From a virus, in IMG/VR virus record IMGVR_UViG_3300044302_001795, positions 1-22,487 of that record: a stretch of DNA of 22,487 nucleotides; one strand, 5' to 3'. The notes beneath the pieces are model-generated. The model saw only the letters and a program-made list of their open reading frames with translations, had not been told where the DNA came from and made no database searches. Both the position numbers and the translations under genes were made by a program. Shown piece by piece: positions 1 to 8,313 of the stretch (positions are counted from its first letter, which is position 1; each line of letters opens with the position of its first letter).

Positions 1-156
1 GGTGACGTTTTTTCTAAATTCGTCTAACTGTACTATTTTTAGTATTTTTTCTTCAGACAGCTTAATAAAGGTGTCTAAAGTATTTGTAAAAGTTGTTTCG
101 TCGTTATCCATATAGTTTTGGATAGCTGTTTTTAAACCTGAATATGTAAAACTCAT
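1..156 (-). CDS. Structural-module protein, 3' part outside window
   Basis: Only the first 52 codons are present; the reading frame stays open to the window edge. The protein begins MSFTYSGLKTAIQNYMDNDE and continues with a helical, acidic stretch. The start codon overlaps the stop of the preceding gene (ATGA), so the two are translationally coupled. It sits just after the zinc-ribbon and gp4-like genes, in the head-to-tail part of the virion operon. I recall similar N-termini in structural modules of marine phages, but no function is assigned here. Confident that it is a gene, unsure of its role. Confidence 0.8.
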   Translation of the reverse strand, partial: MSFTYSGLKTAIQNYMDNDETTFTNTLDTFIKLSEEKILKIVQLDEFRKNVT

Positions 157-488
157 GTTGTCACCGTTAATGTTCCGAGACCTGAGGTAGCCTCAAGTCC
201 TGTAAAATATGTTCCTATTGTATCTGCAGTAGTGTCTGTCATAGGAGAAGCAGCACCTGCGGTAACTACACCTAACTGCGCCTGAGGTAAAGGAACTTCT
301 GGTCTAGGTTGATATAAAGTTTCTGGGTCAGAAGAAATCCTTGCTGGTGTGTCTTGTGGCTGTCTTGGTTCATAACATTCAGGGCAAACCTTTAAATTAT
401 TCCATTCTACTTTCATAGAAAGGTAAGGATACGACCAACCACATCGGTCGCAAATTGCTAAAGAGTGCGTTCCTTTGGCGTAAGCCAT
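153..488 (-). CDS. Small zinc-ribbon protein of the head-tail module
   Basis: A 111-residue protein. Two CxxC pairs (CDRC near residue 14 and CPEC near residue 36) frame about 20 residues containing an aromatic GWSYPY segment and a VEWNNLKV strand, which is a classic zinc-ribbon layout. The C-terminal 60 residues are rich in Pro, Thr, Ala and Gly and probably flexible. The gene lies between the gp4-like adaptor and another structural gene, with overlaps of one and four bases, so it belongs to the late operon. A virion-assembly or DNA-contact role is an inference from position only. Confidence 0.85.
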   Translation of the reverse strand: MAYAKGTHSLAICDRCGWSYPYLSMKVEWNNLKVCPECYEPRQPQDTPARISSDPETLYQPRPEVPLPQAQLGVVTAGAASPMTDTTADTIGTYFTGLEATSGLGTLTVTT

Positions 489-1156
489 TAGTAAGTAGCC
501 TTCGGGACTAGATGAAGACTAGCCCTGCCTCTGTCCTCGTCTTGTGCTCTTCTTAAATCTTGTTCGTATATGGGTAAAAGCATAGCAACTCGTTCAGGGT
601 TCTTTTTGAGTGCTAAATAATACGCTAATCCAGAAACCATAGCAGGTATAAACCGACTAGGTACTTCTTGATCTTGGGCAGAAGCCGAAACATCATCAAT
701 ACGTTGAATCCTATAGCTTACAAAAACATCAGTAGAGTTTTCAGGGGTTGGCCAAAGTTTAAGAACAGGAGTAGCTTGTCTGTCAACAAAAAACTCTGTA
801 GGTCTTGCTTCCGTTGTTTTATTAGGAATATTTAAATATTCCATTCGACCAATCCTTGACATCTGATAGTCCGTTTGAGTGCTGTTTACTGTTCTTCGTA
901 TAACTGCTTCAAGAATGTCAATGTCGTAAGAATTCAACGTATAACTTGCTGTGCCTTCTGTTAGTGTTAAACTAACTTCAGCAATCGTCCATATATTAAT
1001 GCCTCTGTTTGACCAATCTGCAAACATAATGTTTAGAGATCGTCTAGCTGTTGCTGCATCATATCCTGTCCGAGCCTCTAGCCCAGCAAGTTCATACGCT
1101 TCTTCTATTACTTCGCCTGTGTCTAGGGCAAATGTTTTAGTACCAGAAGTTGCCAT
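488..1156 (-). CDS. Head-to-tail adaptor, P22 gp4-like
   Basis: A 222-residue protein. The N-terminal part (TGEVIEEAYELAGLEA, then AARRSLNIMFADWSNRGINIW) matches the helical start of gp4-like packaged-DNA stabilisation proteins, which bind under the portal ring after packaging and create the platform for the tail. The middle is beta-rich (SLTLTEGTASYTL) with a LWPTPENSTDVFVSYRIQ segment. The C-terminus contains FIPAMVSGLAYYLALKKNPERV, also typical of this family. It lies downstream of the capsid gene, which suits a connector protein. Family assignment is from motif memory, with no alignment run. Confidence 0.75.
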   Translation of the reverse strand: MATSGTKTFALDTGEVIEEAYELAGLEARTGYDAATARRSLNIMFADWSNRGINIWTIAEVSLTLTEGTASYTLNSYDIDILEAVIRRTVNSTQTDYQMSRIGRMEYLNIPNKTTEARPTEFFVDRQATPVLKLWPTPENSTDVFVSYRIQRIDDVSASAQDQEVPSRFIPAMVSGLAYYLALKKNPERVAMLLPIYEQDLRRAQDEDRGRASLHLVPKATY

Positions 1157-1159
1157 AAT

Positions 1160-1585
1160 CTAAGATCCTGGAGCTTCGTAGTATTTTAAAAATTCGCACC
1201 AAACAGTGTACTCGTTTCCTGCGTCAGCGGTAGAAGGGATAACTAAAAGAACATCCCCTGAATACCCCGATGCTGCAGTGTTCTTTAAACCACCTATCTC
1301 ACTAAAGTCAAAAGAATTATCGTAAGCTAGTGTTAAAAAGGTAACGTCAGTGGTTGCGTCCCAATCAAGAGAAGCAGGAGCATCAGGTGCTCCACTACAT
1401 GTATACCAAATTTTATTTAAAGACACGTGTGCACAAGACTCACCGTTCAATGTTGAAGCATTCAATGCTGAAACATCTACTAAGGTTGTGCTGCTGCCAC
1501 TTCCATCAGAGTAGACTGAACAATAGACTATCAGTTTTTTCTCGCCATCTAATTGGTTAGTTGGACCTGTAACTGTATCAGCCAT
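1160..1585 (-). CDS. Unrecognised virion-module protein
   Basis: A 141-residue, beta-strand-rich protein with many Ser, Thr, Asp and Gly residues and no membrane segment or signal peptide. It starts behind a near-ideal AAGGAGGTG ribosome binding site. That strong site and its place three bases before the adaptor gene suggest an abundant structural protein. The segment DVTFLTLAYDNSFDFSEIGG and the acidic composition would suit a capsid decoration or head fibre subunit. I do not recognise the family, so function is open. Confidence 0.8.
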   Translation of the reverse strand: MADTVTGPTNQLDGEKKLIVYCSVYSDGSGSSTTLVDVSALNASTLNGESCAHVSLNKIWYTCSGAPDAPASLDWDATTDVTFLTLAYDNSFDFSEIGGLKNTAASGYSGDVLLVIPSTADAGNEYTVWCEFLKYYEAPGS

Positions 1586-1596
1586 GGTTCACCTCC

Positions 1597-2103
1597 TTAT
1601 GCGTCAGCGAATGGAGTAACTAGTGTTCCTGAACCAAGTATGATTCCTTCAACAGCATACTTAGCAGAAGCCATCGCAGTTACTTTTACGATACTGCCAG
1701 CTAGTCCGCCTTTAGTTGTTCCGTTCATGGTAATAACGTCGTTACTTGCACCAGAAATAAAAGTTTTACCAGTAGCGTCAGTTACACCTGTATAAAGACC
1801 GCCAACAAACTTATCCGTTCCATCAGTTAAGATGTCCATGTCTGTTGCAGCAGTTTCTACGATAAATATAAAAGTAGCACCTAAGTTATTAGTTTGGTTA
1901 GGGTCTGTGTCTTCACCAGGAGCAGTTGCAACGATAGAGGGTAAAGTAAATTTACCATCTGCGTCATTACATGTTAATACTTTGCCTGAATGAGAAGCCA
2001 CTGTAATTGATGTGTCAGCAGTAAGGCTAACTACATTAGCATTACCTGCTGAAATAAATCCAGCCAGTGACTTTACTGGACCTGAAAAGGTTGATTGCGC
2101 CAT
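1597..2103 (-). CDS. Putative capsid decoration or structural protein
   Basis: A 168-residue protein almost entirely of small and beta-forming residues (Ala, Gly, Thr, Ser, Val) with very few Lys or Arg. It contains TDGTDKFVGGLYTGVTDATGK and an Asn/Asp-rich EDTDPNQTNNLGATFIFIVE stretch. A GGAG site six to ten bases upstream supports this start. It is the first gene after the hairpin that follows the major capsid gene. Composition and place suit a head decoration or fibre protein exposed on the virion. No specific family is recognised. Confidence 0.8.
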   Translation of the reverse strand: MAQSTFSGPVKSLAGFISAGNANVVSLTADTSITVASHSGKVLTCNDADGKFTLPSIVATAPGEDTDPNQTNNLGATFIFIVETAATDMDILTDGTDKFVGGLYTGVTDATGKTFISGASNDVITMNGTTKGGLAGSIVKVTAMASAKYAVEGIILGSGTLVTPFADA

Positions 2104-2261
2104 AATTTTTTCTCCGAAAAAATAAGTCCTACCGTCTTGGCTTGTCTGCTAGGTCAGTCTGTAGGACAAGTTTACCCCTAGATAAAGTTTGATGCGGGTT
2201 GAGTGAGAAACCCCCGCATCACAGGTTCCATATTACTTGCGTTTTAATGCTCTATTTGGCA
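2104..2261. other. Intergenic region after the capsid gene, with two hairpins
   Basis: There is no gene here. A 9-bp perfect inverted repeat (TGATGCGGG at 2190-2198, CCCGCATCA at 2213-2221) has a 14-nt loop. A second pair, GTCCTAC at 2126-2132 and GTAGGAC at 2161-2167, could form a larger stem further along the message. No run of T follows the first stem on the minus strand, so simple intrinsic termination is doubtful. Partial termination or mRNA stabilisation at the 3' end of the capsid message is possible. Confidence 0.6.
2190..2221 (-). terminator. Stem-loop downstream of major capsid gene
   Basis: Perfect 9-bp GC-rich stem, extendable by two A-T pairs, 41 bases after the capsid stop codon. 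The U-tract is poor (AAACTTTAT on the message), so it may be a leaky terminator or a stabilising 3' hairpin that sets capsid-to-minor-protein ratios. Confidence 0.45.
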
Positions 2262-3170
2262 TTAAGCACCAGGAGATCCGAAGATACCACGCCAGTCAGA
2301 CCAGCCGAAGCTGTATCTTTCTCTTGCTTTATATCTTACGTTTCCTGTTTCGAAATCACCTTCCATGTTAGTGGAAACTGGAGTTCGAACAAAGTGCTTG
2401 AGACCATTAGGTATATCTGTCTTAACAAACCAAGCGTCGGTGTCTGTCAAATAATGATTCACAGCGTAGCCATCTGGGACCATGCCCATATTTCTAATTG
2501 CATTGATGTCATTATCTGAAGTTGCGACTCTTCCTGGTGTGTTTAACAACCGATCTGCAATGAACTGTAATGCAGGTGGCACAATTAATCGTTGTGCTTG
2601 TGCATTAACTTTCAGACCTCTCTCATCTTTAAAGCCAGCAATATCAATTAGTGCTTGCTCCATAGATGTTTCATTAAGGTCTGCAGCTGTACTTAGTTCA
2701 TTCTTAAGATCACCAGCAGTCAAAGAGGTATGATCGGTAGCGAATAGTTCTTTACCGTCTCCTCCTGGATAACTGCTGCTAAATCCATTATTCAACACGT
2801 TTGCAGCTTTAATCTGCTTCGTTTGTTGCATAGAACGAGCTAGTGCTCTTGTGTATCTTGCAGATAGGGTATCATAGAGATTATCTTCCATTGCTTCTTC
2901 AGTCAAGGAGAAGGCTAACGCTACAGTGTCGTGAGTATAACGAGCTGTCCAAGTTTCTTGAGCAGTGTCATACTTGACCGCAGCACCTTCGCCTTTAACT
3001 GCAGCTTCTCCGAATCCAGAGAGCATCACTTCTTCCTCATAAGCACGATCAGAATTTTCAGTATCGAAAATCATAGTATGCTCATCAGCGTAGCTTGAGT
3101 ACTCTAGCCCGAATAAAGCATTAAGTCCTGGAACAAGTTCTTTAACGAGTTGTGCTCGATTAATCGCCAT
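2262..3170 (-). CDS. Major capsid protein (HK97-fold, Mu gpT-like)
   Basis: A 302-residue protein. It opens with MAINRAQLVKELVPGLNALFG, then the ETWTARYTHDTVALAFSLTEEAMEDNLYD region and a long helix with KAANVLNNGFS. It continues with FATDHTSLTAGDLKN, a TSMEQALIDIAGFKDERGLKV segment, LIVPPALQFIADRLL, and the C-terminal WFVKTDIPNGLKHFVRTP and YSFGWSDWRGIFGSPGA. This order is characteristic of Mu-type (gpT-like) HK97-fold capsid proteins. No separate protease gene is visible in the window, and an N-terminal scaffold domain is absent, agreeing with the separate scaffold-like gene upstream. An AGGAG site fixes the start. Confidence 0.9.
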   Translation of the reverse strand: MAINRAQLVKELVPGLNALFGLEYSSYADEHTMIFDTENSDRAYEEEVMLSGFGEAAVKGEGAAVKYDTAQETWTARYTHDTVALAFSLTEEAMEDNLYDTLSARYTRALARSMQQTKQIKAANVLNNGFSSSYPGGDGKELFATDHTSLTAGDLKNELSTAADLNETSMEQALIDIAGFKDERGLKVNAQAQRLIVPPALQFIADRLLNTPGRVATSDNDINAIRNMGMVPDGYAVNHYLTDTDAWFVKTDIPNGLKHFVRTPVSTNMEGDFETGNVRYKARERYSFGWSDWRGIFGSPGA

Positions 3171-3180
3171 TTCTTAACTC

Positions 3181-3717
3181 CTATTCAAACGGATTAGCTG
3201 GGAATCGGAAGAATGCTCTAGCATTTGCTCCAATTGAGTTGCTTGGTGTATCCACAAAGCCAACACAAAGAGCAACACCAGAAGATGTAGTAGCAGTTAC
3301 CCCTTCCGCAGAACGACCAGTAGATGTACTACCAGCAGTCGTTGAAAGAGTATACTTATTGCCTATAAAGCTCACAGCTGGTGTACCAGCAGTAAATTGA
3401 GCTTCGTAAACGATGTCTGGATCGTTATAAACATAAGCCTGAGCATCTGCACTTCCTAATGTAGCAGTGTCAGCAGTCCAATGTTTTGAAAACGTCGGAG
3501 TGCCGTCAGTTGCCTCATAATAAACGCCAGCAAAAACGCCAACAGGAGCACCAGTAGCCGTGCCTTGAATGATGTAACCGCTTGATAGATTGACAACATC
3601 GCCACTAAAGATAGAAGCATTTGTCGCACTAGCGATTCTCATTTGAGCAGGTCTAATGATTCCACCAGTCAAGTGATATGCTGGTGTAAACCCATTGGGA
3701 TCATTAGTATTTGCCAT
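3181..3717 (-). CDS. Putative head decoration protein
   Basis: A 178-residue protein starting MANTNDPNGFTPAYHLTGG, followed by an RIASATNASIFSGDVVNLSSG strand pair, a GVFAGVYYEATDGTPTFSKHW segment and YVYNDPDIVYEAQF. I recall this pattern in proteins encoded beside the capsid gene in many marine phages, where they are annotated as structural or decoration proteins. It lies 10 bases before the capsid gene and is probably co-transcribed at high level. The ribosome binding site is poor (GGGTAAATAA). The structural call is strong by context; the exact role is inferred. Confidence 0.8.
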   Translation of the reverse strand: MANTNDPNGFTPAYHLTGGIIRPAQMRIASATNASIFSGDVVNLSSGYIIQGTATGAPVGVFAGVYYEATDGTPTFSKHWTADTATLGSADAQAYVYNDPDIVYEAQFTAGTPAVSFIGNKYTLSTTAGSTSTGRSAEGVTATTSSGVALCVGFVDTPSNSIGANARAFFRFPANPFE

Positions 3718-3743
3718 TATTTATTTACCCATTTAGTTAAAGG

Positions 3744-4208
3744 TTAGTCTTCAGAAAGATCCTTTCTGCTACCAAACTCCGTTTTCGTTCGACGATTCGG
3801 TTTTTCGATAGGCATGATAGGATTACTTTCCCTCATTAGTTCAGAATCAACAGCTTGCATGGACGCATCGGTCATATCTTGAAAATATTCCTTACGTTCA
3901 TCTACTATCGATTCATCAATCTTGGCTAAAATTAAACCACCAACTCCAATAACACCTGCGTGTTTTCCATCCTCAATTGTTGGACCTTGAAACTCAGGGT
4001 GAGTTTCTGCCCTAACTGGCTCGAATCCTTCACGAATACGTTTAGACATATTCGTTTTGTCATCTTGCCCAAGAATGCTTTCACGTATCCAGCGATATTT
4101 ATATCCTGGAGGAGGTTGAGGCGCATCCAAACTGGATGGTGGTTGCCAAGGTTTTCTGCGAGTAGTTTTTTCTCGAACTTCAGCAGAACGGGAGTTTCGA
4201 TCTGTCAT
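3744..4208 (-). CDS. Conserved capsid-module protein of unknown function
   Basis: A 154-residue protein. The N-terminus is basic (RNSRSAEVREKTTRRKPWQPP), then comes a Pro-rich APQPPPGYKYRWIRESILG segment and the motif NMSKRIREGFEPVRAETHPEF. A short hydrophobic patch, HAGVIGVGGLILAKI, follows, and the tail is charged. I have seen this arrangement beside scaffold genes of marine phages without an assigned function. It sits between the scaffold-like and decoration genes, and AGGAG precedes the start. A head-assembly cofactor is plausible but unproven. Confidence 0.75.
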   Translation of the reverse strand: MTDRNSRSAEVREKTTRRKPWQPPSSLDAPQPPPGYKYRWIRESILGQDDKTNMSKRIREGFEPVRAETHPEFQGPTIEDGKHAGVIGVGGLILAKIDESIVDERKEYFQDMTDASMQAVDSELMRESNPIMPIEKPNRRTKTEFGSRKDLSED

Positions 4209-4223
4209 ATTATACTCCTATAT

Positions 4224-5054
4224 TTAGACATACTTTGCGTACTCTTCTAATGGCACACCGAGCTTTTTAGCAATTGCTTGCTGACTTGATGTGAGTTTTA
4301 CTTTTTTGGATTTCCTAGCGGTTGGGTTAGCCCCAGCACTAGTTCGTCCAACTGCTTGCACAGGAGGAGCTTTAGACTCCTCTTGTTCAAATTTATGTGG
4401 AAACGCTTCTTTAATACGATCATCTAATTGGTCGTAATAATCAGGAGCGGTAGGGTTTATGCCTTGCTCTTGCATTTCCTTATCGATTTCAAAGGCAGCA
4501 GAAGTCATGACTCTGTCTCTTCCAAACCAAGAGTTTTCCTCTTTTTGCGCCCAAGCAGTAGCTCTTGGATCGACTGGTGGAGTTGTGTTAGCAGCTCCAT
4601 TTTTTGGTTCGGCTGACTTTTGTTTTCTGCGTCGATTAATTGTTTCTTGTTCGACAGCCAATTTAGCAATCTCCTGTTGCGTAGCAACTTGAGTATCGAT
4701 ATCACCATTTTCTAGTGCTGCTCGATACTTATCGTTCGCTTGTTGGAGTTGCGTTTCAACCCGACCACCGTACTCAGTAATTAGAGCTTCGTCCTTATCT
4801 TGGACCTTTTCTTCAAACTCTTTTACTTTTTCTTGTAAGTTTTGGGCAACTCGGAGAGCTTCGTCTCTTTGTCTTTCGGCTTCTCGTTGGTTATAGGTGA
4901 GCTTGTCGATTCTTTTTTGAACCTTCTCGCTATATTTTTCGATTTCCTCTTCGTGTTCTTCAGAAGCTTGTTGAGTTTCAACCTCTACTTCTTCTGTTTC
5001 TTCTTCAGTAGGAACTTCTATTTCTTTTTCTAGATTTTCAGTTTCTTCTGGCAT
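4224..5054 (-). CDS. Scaffold-like assembly protein
   Basis: About 276 residues when started at the second ATG, which has GGAGGAG directly upstream; the ATG 12 bases earlier has no site. The first 50 residues are extremely acidic (EVPTEEETEEVEVE), followed by a long coiled coil with heptads to about residue 120. A low-complexity linker leads to a basic C-terminus (ARKSKKVKLTSSQQAIAKKL ending LEEYAKYV). Acidic N-terminus, coiled coil and small basic capsid-binding tail are the usual plan of phage scaffolding proteins. Its place just upstream of the capsid genes supports this. No protease active site is visible. Confidence 0.75.
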   Translation of the reverse strand: MPEETENLEKEIEVPTEEETEEVEVETQQASEEHEEEIEKYSEKVQKRIDKLTYNQREAERQRDEALRVAQNLQEKVKEFEEKVQDKDEALITEYGGRVETQLQQANDKYRAALENGDIDTQVATQQEIAKLAVEQETINRRRKQKSAEPKNGAANTTPPVDPRATAWAQKEENSWFGRDRVMTSAAFEIDKEMQEQGINPTAPDYYDQLDDRIKEAFPHKFEQEESKAPPVQAVGRTSAGANPTARKSKKVKLTSSQQAIAKKLGVPLEEYAKYV

Positions 5055-5110
5055 GGTCTCCTCCATGTATTGTTTTTGAGTTTAGCGTGAATTTTAACAA
5101 GAGTAAAGTA

Positions 5111-5569
5111 TTATCCCCCAAGAATATCTTCAGGATCGTCTATTAATGCTAAAATTTCATCGTCGTTTAAAAGGCGCAAGTCTCCTCCTTCAATCTGGAT
5201 TCGAGCACCCGCATAGCGTCCAAAAATGACCCAATCTCCTTCTTGGCACCAAGCGCCTTCAGGAAATTTATTTAGGTCTTTATAGGCATCTGGTCCAAGG
5301 GCTACAACGTAGCCGACTACTGTAGTTAGACGCTCTCGGTCTACAGTTTGCTTAGCCAGATAGATTCCACCTTTTGTCTTCTCTGCAGGAGCAAAAGGTA
5401 AAATTAGCATACGATAACCTGTTGGTTTAGGTAGTTTTTCTGACAACTTTTGGTCTTTCATCAGGTCATCTGGTGTAAAATTAGTTGGTTCTGGTTCTGT
5501 GTCTTCAGAGCCAAAGTTCGAAACGAAAGGAGGTATCTCCTTCTTAGTTTTTTGCGCTTCATTCTTCAT
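5111..5569 (-). CDS. GroES-like co-chaperonin
   Basis: 152 residues from an ATG at 5569; a longer frame would need a TTG start and 40 bases of overlap. After a 45-residue charged extension comes a GroES fold: GYRMLILPFAPAEKTKGGIYL (roof and mobile-loop region), VVGYVVALGPDAY, then GAWCQEGDWVIFGRYAGARIQ and LRLLNDDEILALI, equivalent to the GroES barrel strands. GroES forms a heptameric lid on GroEL; phage versions such as T4 gp31 adjust the chamber for capsid protein. Its place three genes upstream of the capsid protein fits that role. Residues 20 to 45 are not part of canonical GroES. Confidence 0.85.
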   Translation of the reverse strand: MKNEAQKTKKEIPPFVSNFGSEDTEPEPTNFTPDDLMKDQKLSEKLPKPTGYRMLILPFAPAEKTKGGIYLAKQTVDRERLTTVVGYVVALGPDAYKDLNKFPEGAWCQEGDWVIFGRYAGARIQIEGGDLRLLNDDEILALIDDPEDILGG

Positions 5570-5759
5570 CTGGTGTTTCCATCCTTTTATGTAATCCAAT
5601 TATTTCGTTTTCAATAAAGTTTAGTCCTGTTATTTCGCCAATCAGGCGTTGGTATTGCGTATAGTCTGCCGCACCACCACCAACGAGAGTATTTTTTAAC
5701 TCTTCCTGTCTTTTACGAGACTGTTTGAGTAAAAACTCAGTCGCCGTTAACCAATCCAT
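5559..5759 (-). CDS. Small coiled-coil protein of the portal region
   Basis: A 66-residue, helix-rich protein (MDWLTATEFLLKQSRKRQEE ... FIENEIIGLHKRMETPDEE) with heptad-like spacing and a short Gly-Gly-Gly-Ala-Ala turn in the middle. It is packed between the small basic protein and the GroES-like gene and overlaps the latter by about 10 bases. Short coiled-coil proteins in this position are common in related phage operons. The function is unknown; oligomerisation is a guess from the helix pattern. Confidence 0.75.
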   Translation of the reverse strand: MDWLTATEFLLKQSRKRQEELKNTLVGGGAADYTQYQRLIGEITGLNFIENEIIGLHKRMETPDEE

Positions 5760-5762
5760 AAG

Positions 5763-5924
5763 TTATCTTGCTTTTTTAACCCATTGGATAAAGCTAAGTC
5801 CTTTAGTGGCAGCACCGCCACCTTTAACCTTACCTTTAACTGCTTCTACTATACCGTCGCCATCTGTGTTTATTTTGACTGGGTTTTTCTGCGGTCCAGG
5901 ATACAATTTAGACTTTTTAGGCAT
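5763..5924 (-). CDS. Small basic protein
   Basis: 53 residues from the ATG at 5924, chosen because GAGGAG lies just upstream; an in-frame ATG 39 bases earlier lies inside the end of the portal gene. The protein starts MPKKSKLYPGPQKNPVKINT and carries a Gly-rich KGKVKGGGAATKGL loop and a WVKK tail. Strong positive charge suggests nucleic-acid or acidic-protein binding. It is the gene directly after the portal. No family recognised beyond similar small proteins in marine phage operons. Confidence 0.75.
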   Translation of the reverse strand: MPKKSKLYPGPQKNPVKINTDGDGIVEAVKGKVKGGGAATKGLSFIQWVKKAR

Positions 5925-5925
5925 T

Positions 5926-8286
5926 TTATTCTCCTCTAGTTCGTTCGTCCGCTTCTCGGACACTGTTTAAAATATCTGCGTATGTTCTGTCTGCTTCAAG
6001 TATAGCCGACTGAATGTTCTTTTCCCTATCAGCAGCAATTTTCATTTCTGCTATAGCCTCTTGAGACTCAATCTTCTCTTTCTCAACTTCTCGTTTTTGA
6101 TCTGCTGCGACTGCTCGTTGCCTTATCTCAGCTTTTTGAAGCTCTATTATCGGATCCATCTTAGCTTTTTCTTCTGCTTCAGCAACCGCTTGAGCTCTAC
6201 CCGTTACTTCTGCTGTAGCTTGAGTTGCAGACTGTGCAATTTGATTCATAACTTGTTGTGCCTGTTCTGGTGGCATTTGTTGTAGCTGTTCTAGTGGTGG
6301 TAACGGTTGTCCCATAGCTTCTTCAATTTCTAATCGATATTTCATCGATTGATGTTCTTGTATGTTTGAACTAATCATTTGCACAACCATTTCATTTTGT
6401 TGTGCCATAGGGTTTTGTAAAAAAGCAGAATGAGATTCAATATACGCCTCGTGGTCTTGCCACTCAAACGCTTTAATCGGTTGCCCCATCATCGCTGCTT
6501 GCTGTTCGCTAATTGGGTCTCTTGGTGGAACTTGCTGCTGTTCTTTAAACAATGTTTGTGGGTTTTTAATTTCAAGCGCTTCGTACATTCTTCTATACGC
6601 TTCTTGCATATTGTGTATTTCTGGTGCAGCTTGTGCCATTTGTAATTGCTGTTGAGCAATTAATACTCGTTGAGACATTGAAAAAATATTCGGGTCGCTT
6701 ATAGGTAAAACGTCAACACGTTGGTCAAAGTCCTGCGCCATAACAACCTGTTGACCACCGTCTGTCATGTACGGATATTCTGGTGGTAGGTATTTAGCGT
6801 AAAGAGTAGAAAGAAGTCTAAATTCTTTCTTCTGTGCAAAGTGTAACCGCTTATGTATAGCCGACATTACTTTTGTTCCTCTTTCTAGCATAGCTATGGT
6901 AGTTCCTACAGGCAATTGTTGGCTACCGATGTCTCCAACCTGCATATCCGCTATGCTTGCAAAACGTCTACCCGAATCAACTAAGATACCTAACAACTGT
7001 GACAAAACAGCTGACGGCTCTTTATAGGGTAGCGGTAAAAGTGAATCTTTAATCGTTGCGCCTGCAACATCAACATCTCTAAACTCTCCAGGCTGTAGTG
7101 GTTCGTCTTCGCCTTGTATTCGCATCCCACGAGCTTTAAACCCTGCGGGAAGGTTAGCTAAAGTACCAGCATCAATAAGTTGTCTTAATATAGCTGTTAC
7201 CGATTTAGTTAAACCACCGATCATGTGAATTAGACCGAACCCATAGAAGCCTAGTCCTGGAAGAAATTTATACTGAACGAAGTAGTCTACTTTCTTATAA
7301 AGCATATCGCCTTCTTCCCAATTACGGCGAATAGCGAGTATTTCATTCATATCTTCACAGATCGTTACAATATACGGACAAGCAAATCCATGGTCTTCTA
7401 TTTCCGTTAGCCTTAAATCAACGTGCATTTCTAATATAGTGTAGAGCTCATTATTCTCTGTGTATGTAGAACTAAGTCCTTCGAGTTCTTCCATTTTTTC
7501 TTGAACATCGTTCGGAGTCACTGCTCCAGGGTTCTGCATCAAGTCGATATCTCTGTACGTGCCGTTTAATTGCATTTTAAGCAAATCGTTTTTAGTCATG
7601 CTCATAACATGAGTAACACGTGGCGAAGTAGATAAGTCAGTAGTAGAATAGCTGACTACTAGGTCTTCCGCCTTAACAAACTCGCTCACAGCACGATCTA
7701 ACATCGTATCAAAATAAACTTTCTTAAAAGCGCTACCAGAAAGTGGTAAATAAAACAACATTGAATCCATCTCTGGATCGTATTCTTCCATTACGTGAGT
7801 GATTTGATAATTCATAAATTCCTTAACCCGAGTAGACTGTCCTACGATTTCAGGGTCGTGCGCTCCAACAACCTGTACTTGTACTGGTCCACCTGGAGGT
7901 AAAAGCTCTTTATACGCTTGTGCTTGAAACTGGGTTACTGCTTCTGCGAGTATAGGGTGGTCTACGCCACTTGCTCCTTGAAAAGGTTGCGTTCTTTCTT
8001 CGGTTTTAATTCCTAGTAAATCTAAGCCTTTACTAAACGCTTCGTACCATTCTTGACGAGACTCTTTGTCTTCTTCGTACATACCGACAAGTTCGCTCCC
8101 TAATGGGTTTAGTACTGTGTCGTCTAGGTATTCGGCTAAGTTTTCGTTGAACTGTGGTGCTTGAGGCATTTCCTCTTGCATCATCTCTTCACCGTCTGGT
8201 AGCTCGAGCTCTATCTCTATTGGAAGTGGGTCTCCAGTAGGTGGGACTTCTCCGTTCATTACTGGAAGCTGTTTATCAATCGCCAT
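5926..8286 (-). CDS. Portal protein, P22 gp1-like
   Basis: 786 residues. An acidic, Pro-rich N-terminus leads into SRQEWYEAFSKGLDLLGIK and the hallmark PFQGASGVDHPILAEAVTQF plus AQAYKELLPPGGPV region seen in large P22-type portals. The core contains the LPLSGSAFKKVYFD and GFYGFGLIHMIGGL segments, and PVGTTIAMLERGTKVMSAIHKRLHF. The last 200 residues are Gln-, Ala- and Glu-rich helix, matching the barrel extension of P22-like portals. The portal forms the dodecameric DNA channel at one capsid vertex and docks the terminase encoded just upstream. The ribosome binding site is modest. Confidence 0.9.
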   Translation of the reverse strand: MAIDKQLPVMNGEVPPTGDPLPIEIELELPDGEEMMQEEMPQAPQFNENLAEYLDDTVLNPLGSELVGMYEEDKESRQEWYEAFSKGLDLLGIKTEERTQPFQGASGVDHPILAEAVTQFQAQAYKELLPPGGPVQVQVVGAHDPEIVGQSTRVKEFMNYQITHVMEEYDPEMDSMLFYLPLSGSAFKKVYFDTMLDRAVSEFVKAEDLVVSYSTTDLSTSPRVTHVMSMTKNDLLKMQLNGTYRDIDLMQNPGAVTPNDVQEKMEELEGLSSTYTENNELYTILEMHVDLRLTEIEDHGFACPYIVTICEDMNEILAIRRNWEEGDMLYKKVDYFVQYKFLPGLGFYGFGLIHMIGGLTKSVTAILRQLIDAGTLANLPAGFKARGMRIQGEDEPLQPGEFRDVDVAGATIKDSLLPLPYKEPSAVLSQLLGILVDSGRRFASIADMQVGDIGSQQLPVGTTIAMLERGTKVMSAIHKRLHFAQKKEFRLLSTLYAKYLPPEYPYMTDGGQQVVMAQDFDQRVDVLPISDPNIFSMSQRVLIAQQQLQMAQAAPEIHNMQEAYRRMYEALEIKNPQTLFKEQQQVPPRDPISEQQAAMMGQPIKAFEWQDHEAYIESHSAFLQNPMAQQNEMVVQMISSNIQEHQSMKYRLEIEEAMGQPLPPLEQLQQMPPEQAQQVMNQIAQSATQATAEVTGRAQAVAEAEEKAKMDPIIELQKAEIRQRAVAADQKREVEKEKIESQEAIAEMKIAADREKNIQSAILEADRTYADILNSVREADERTRGE

Positions 8287-8313
8287 GGAAAATTACCTTA
8301 TCATAGAAAATCA

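Noticed and set aside
2199-2519. 106-codon plus-strand frame over the capsid gene
   Set aside because: It lies antisense inside the major capsid gene and carries no recognisable motif or ribosome binding site.
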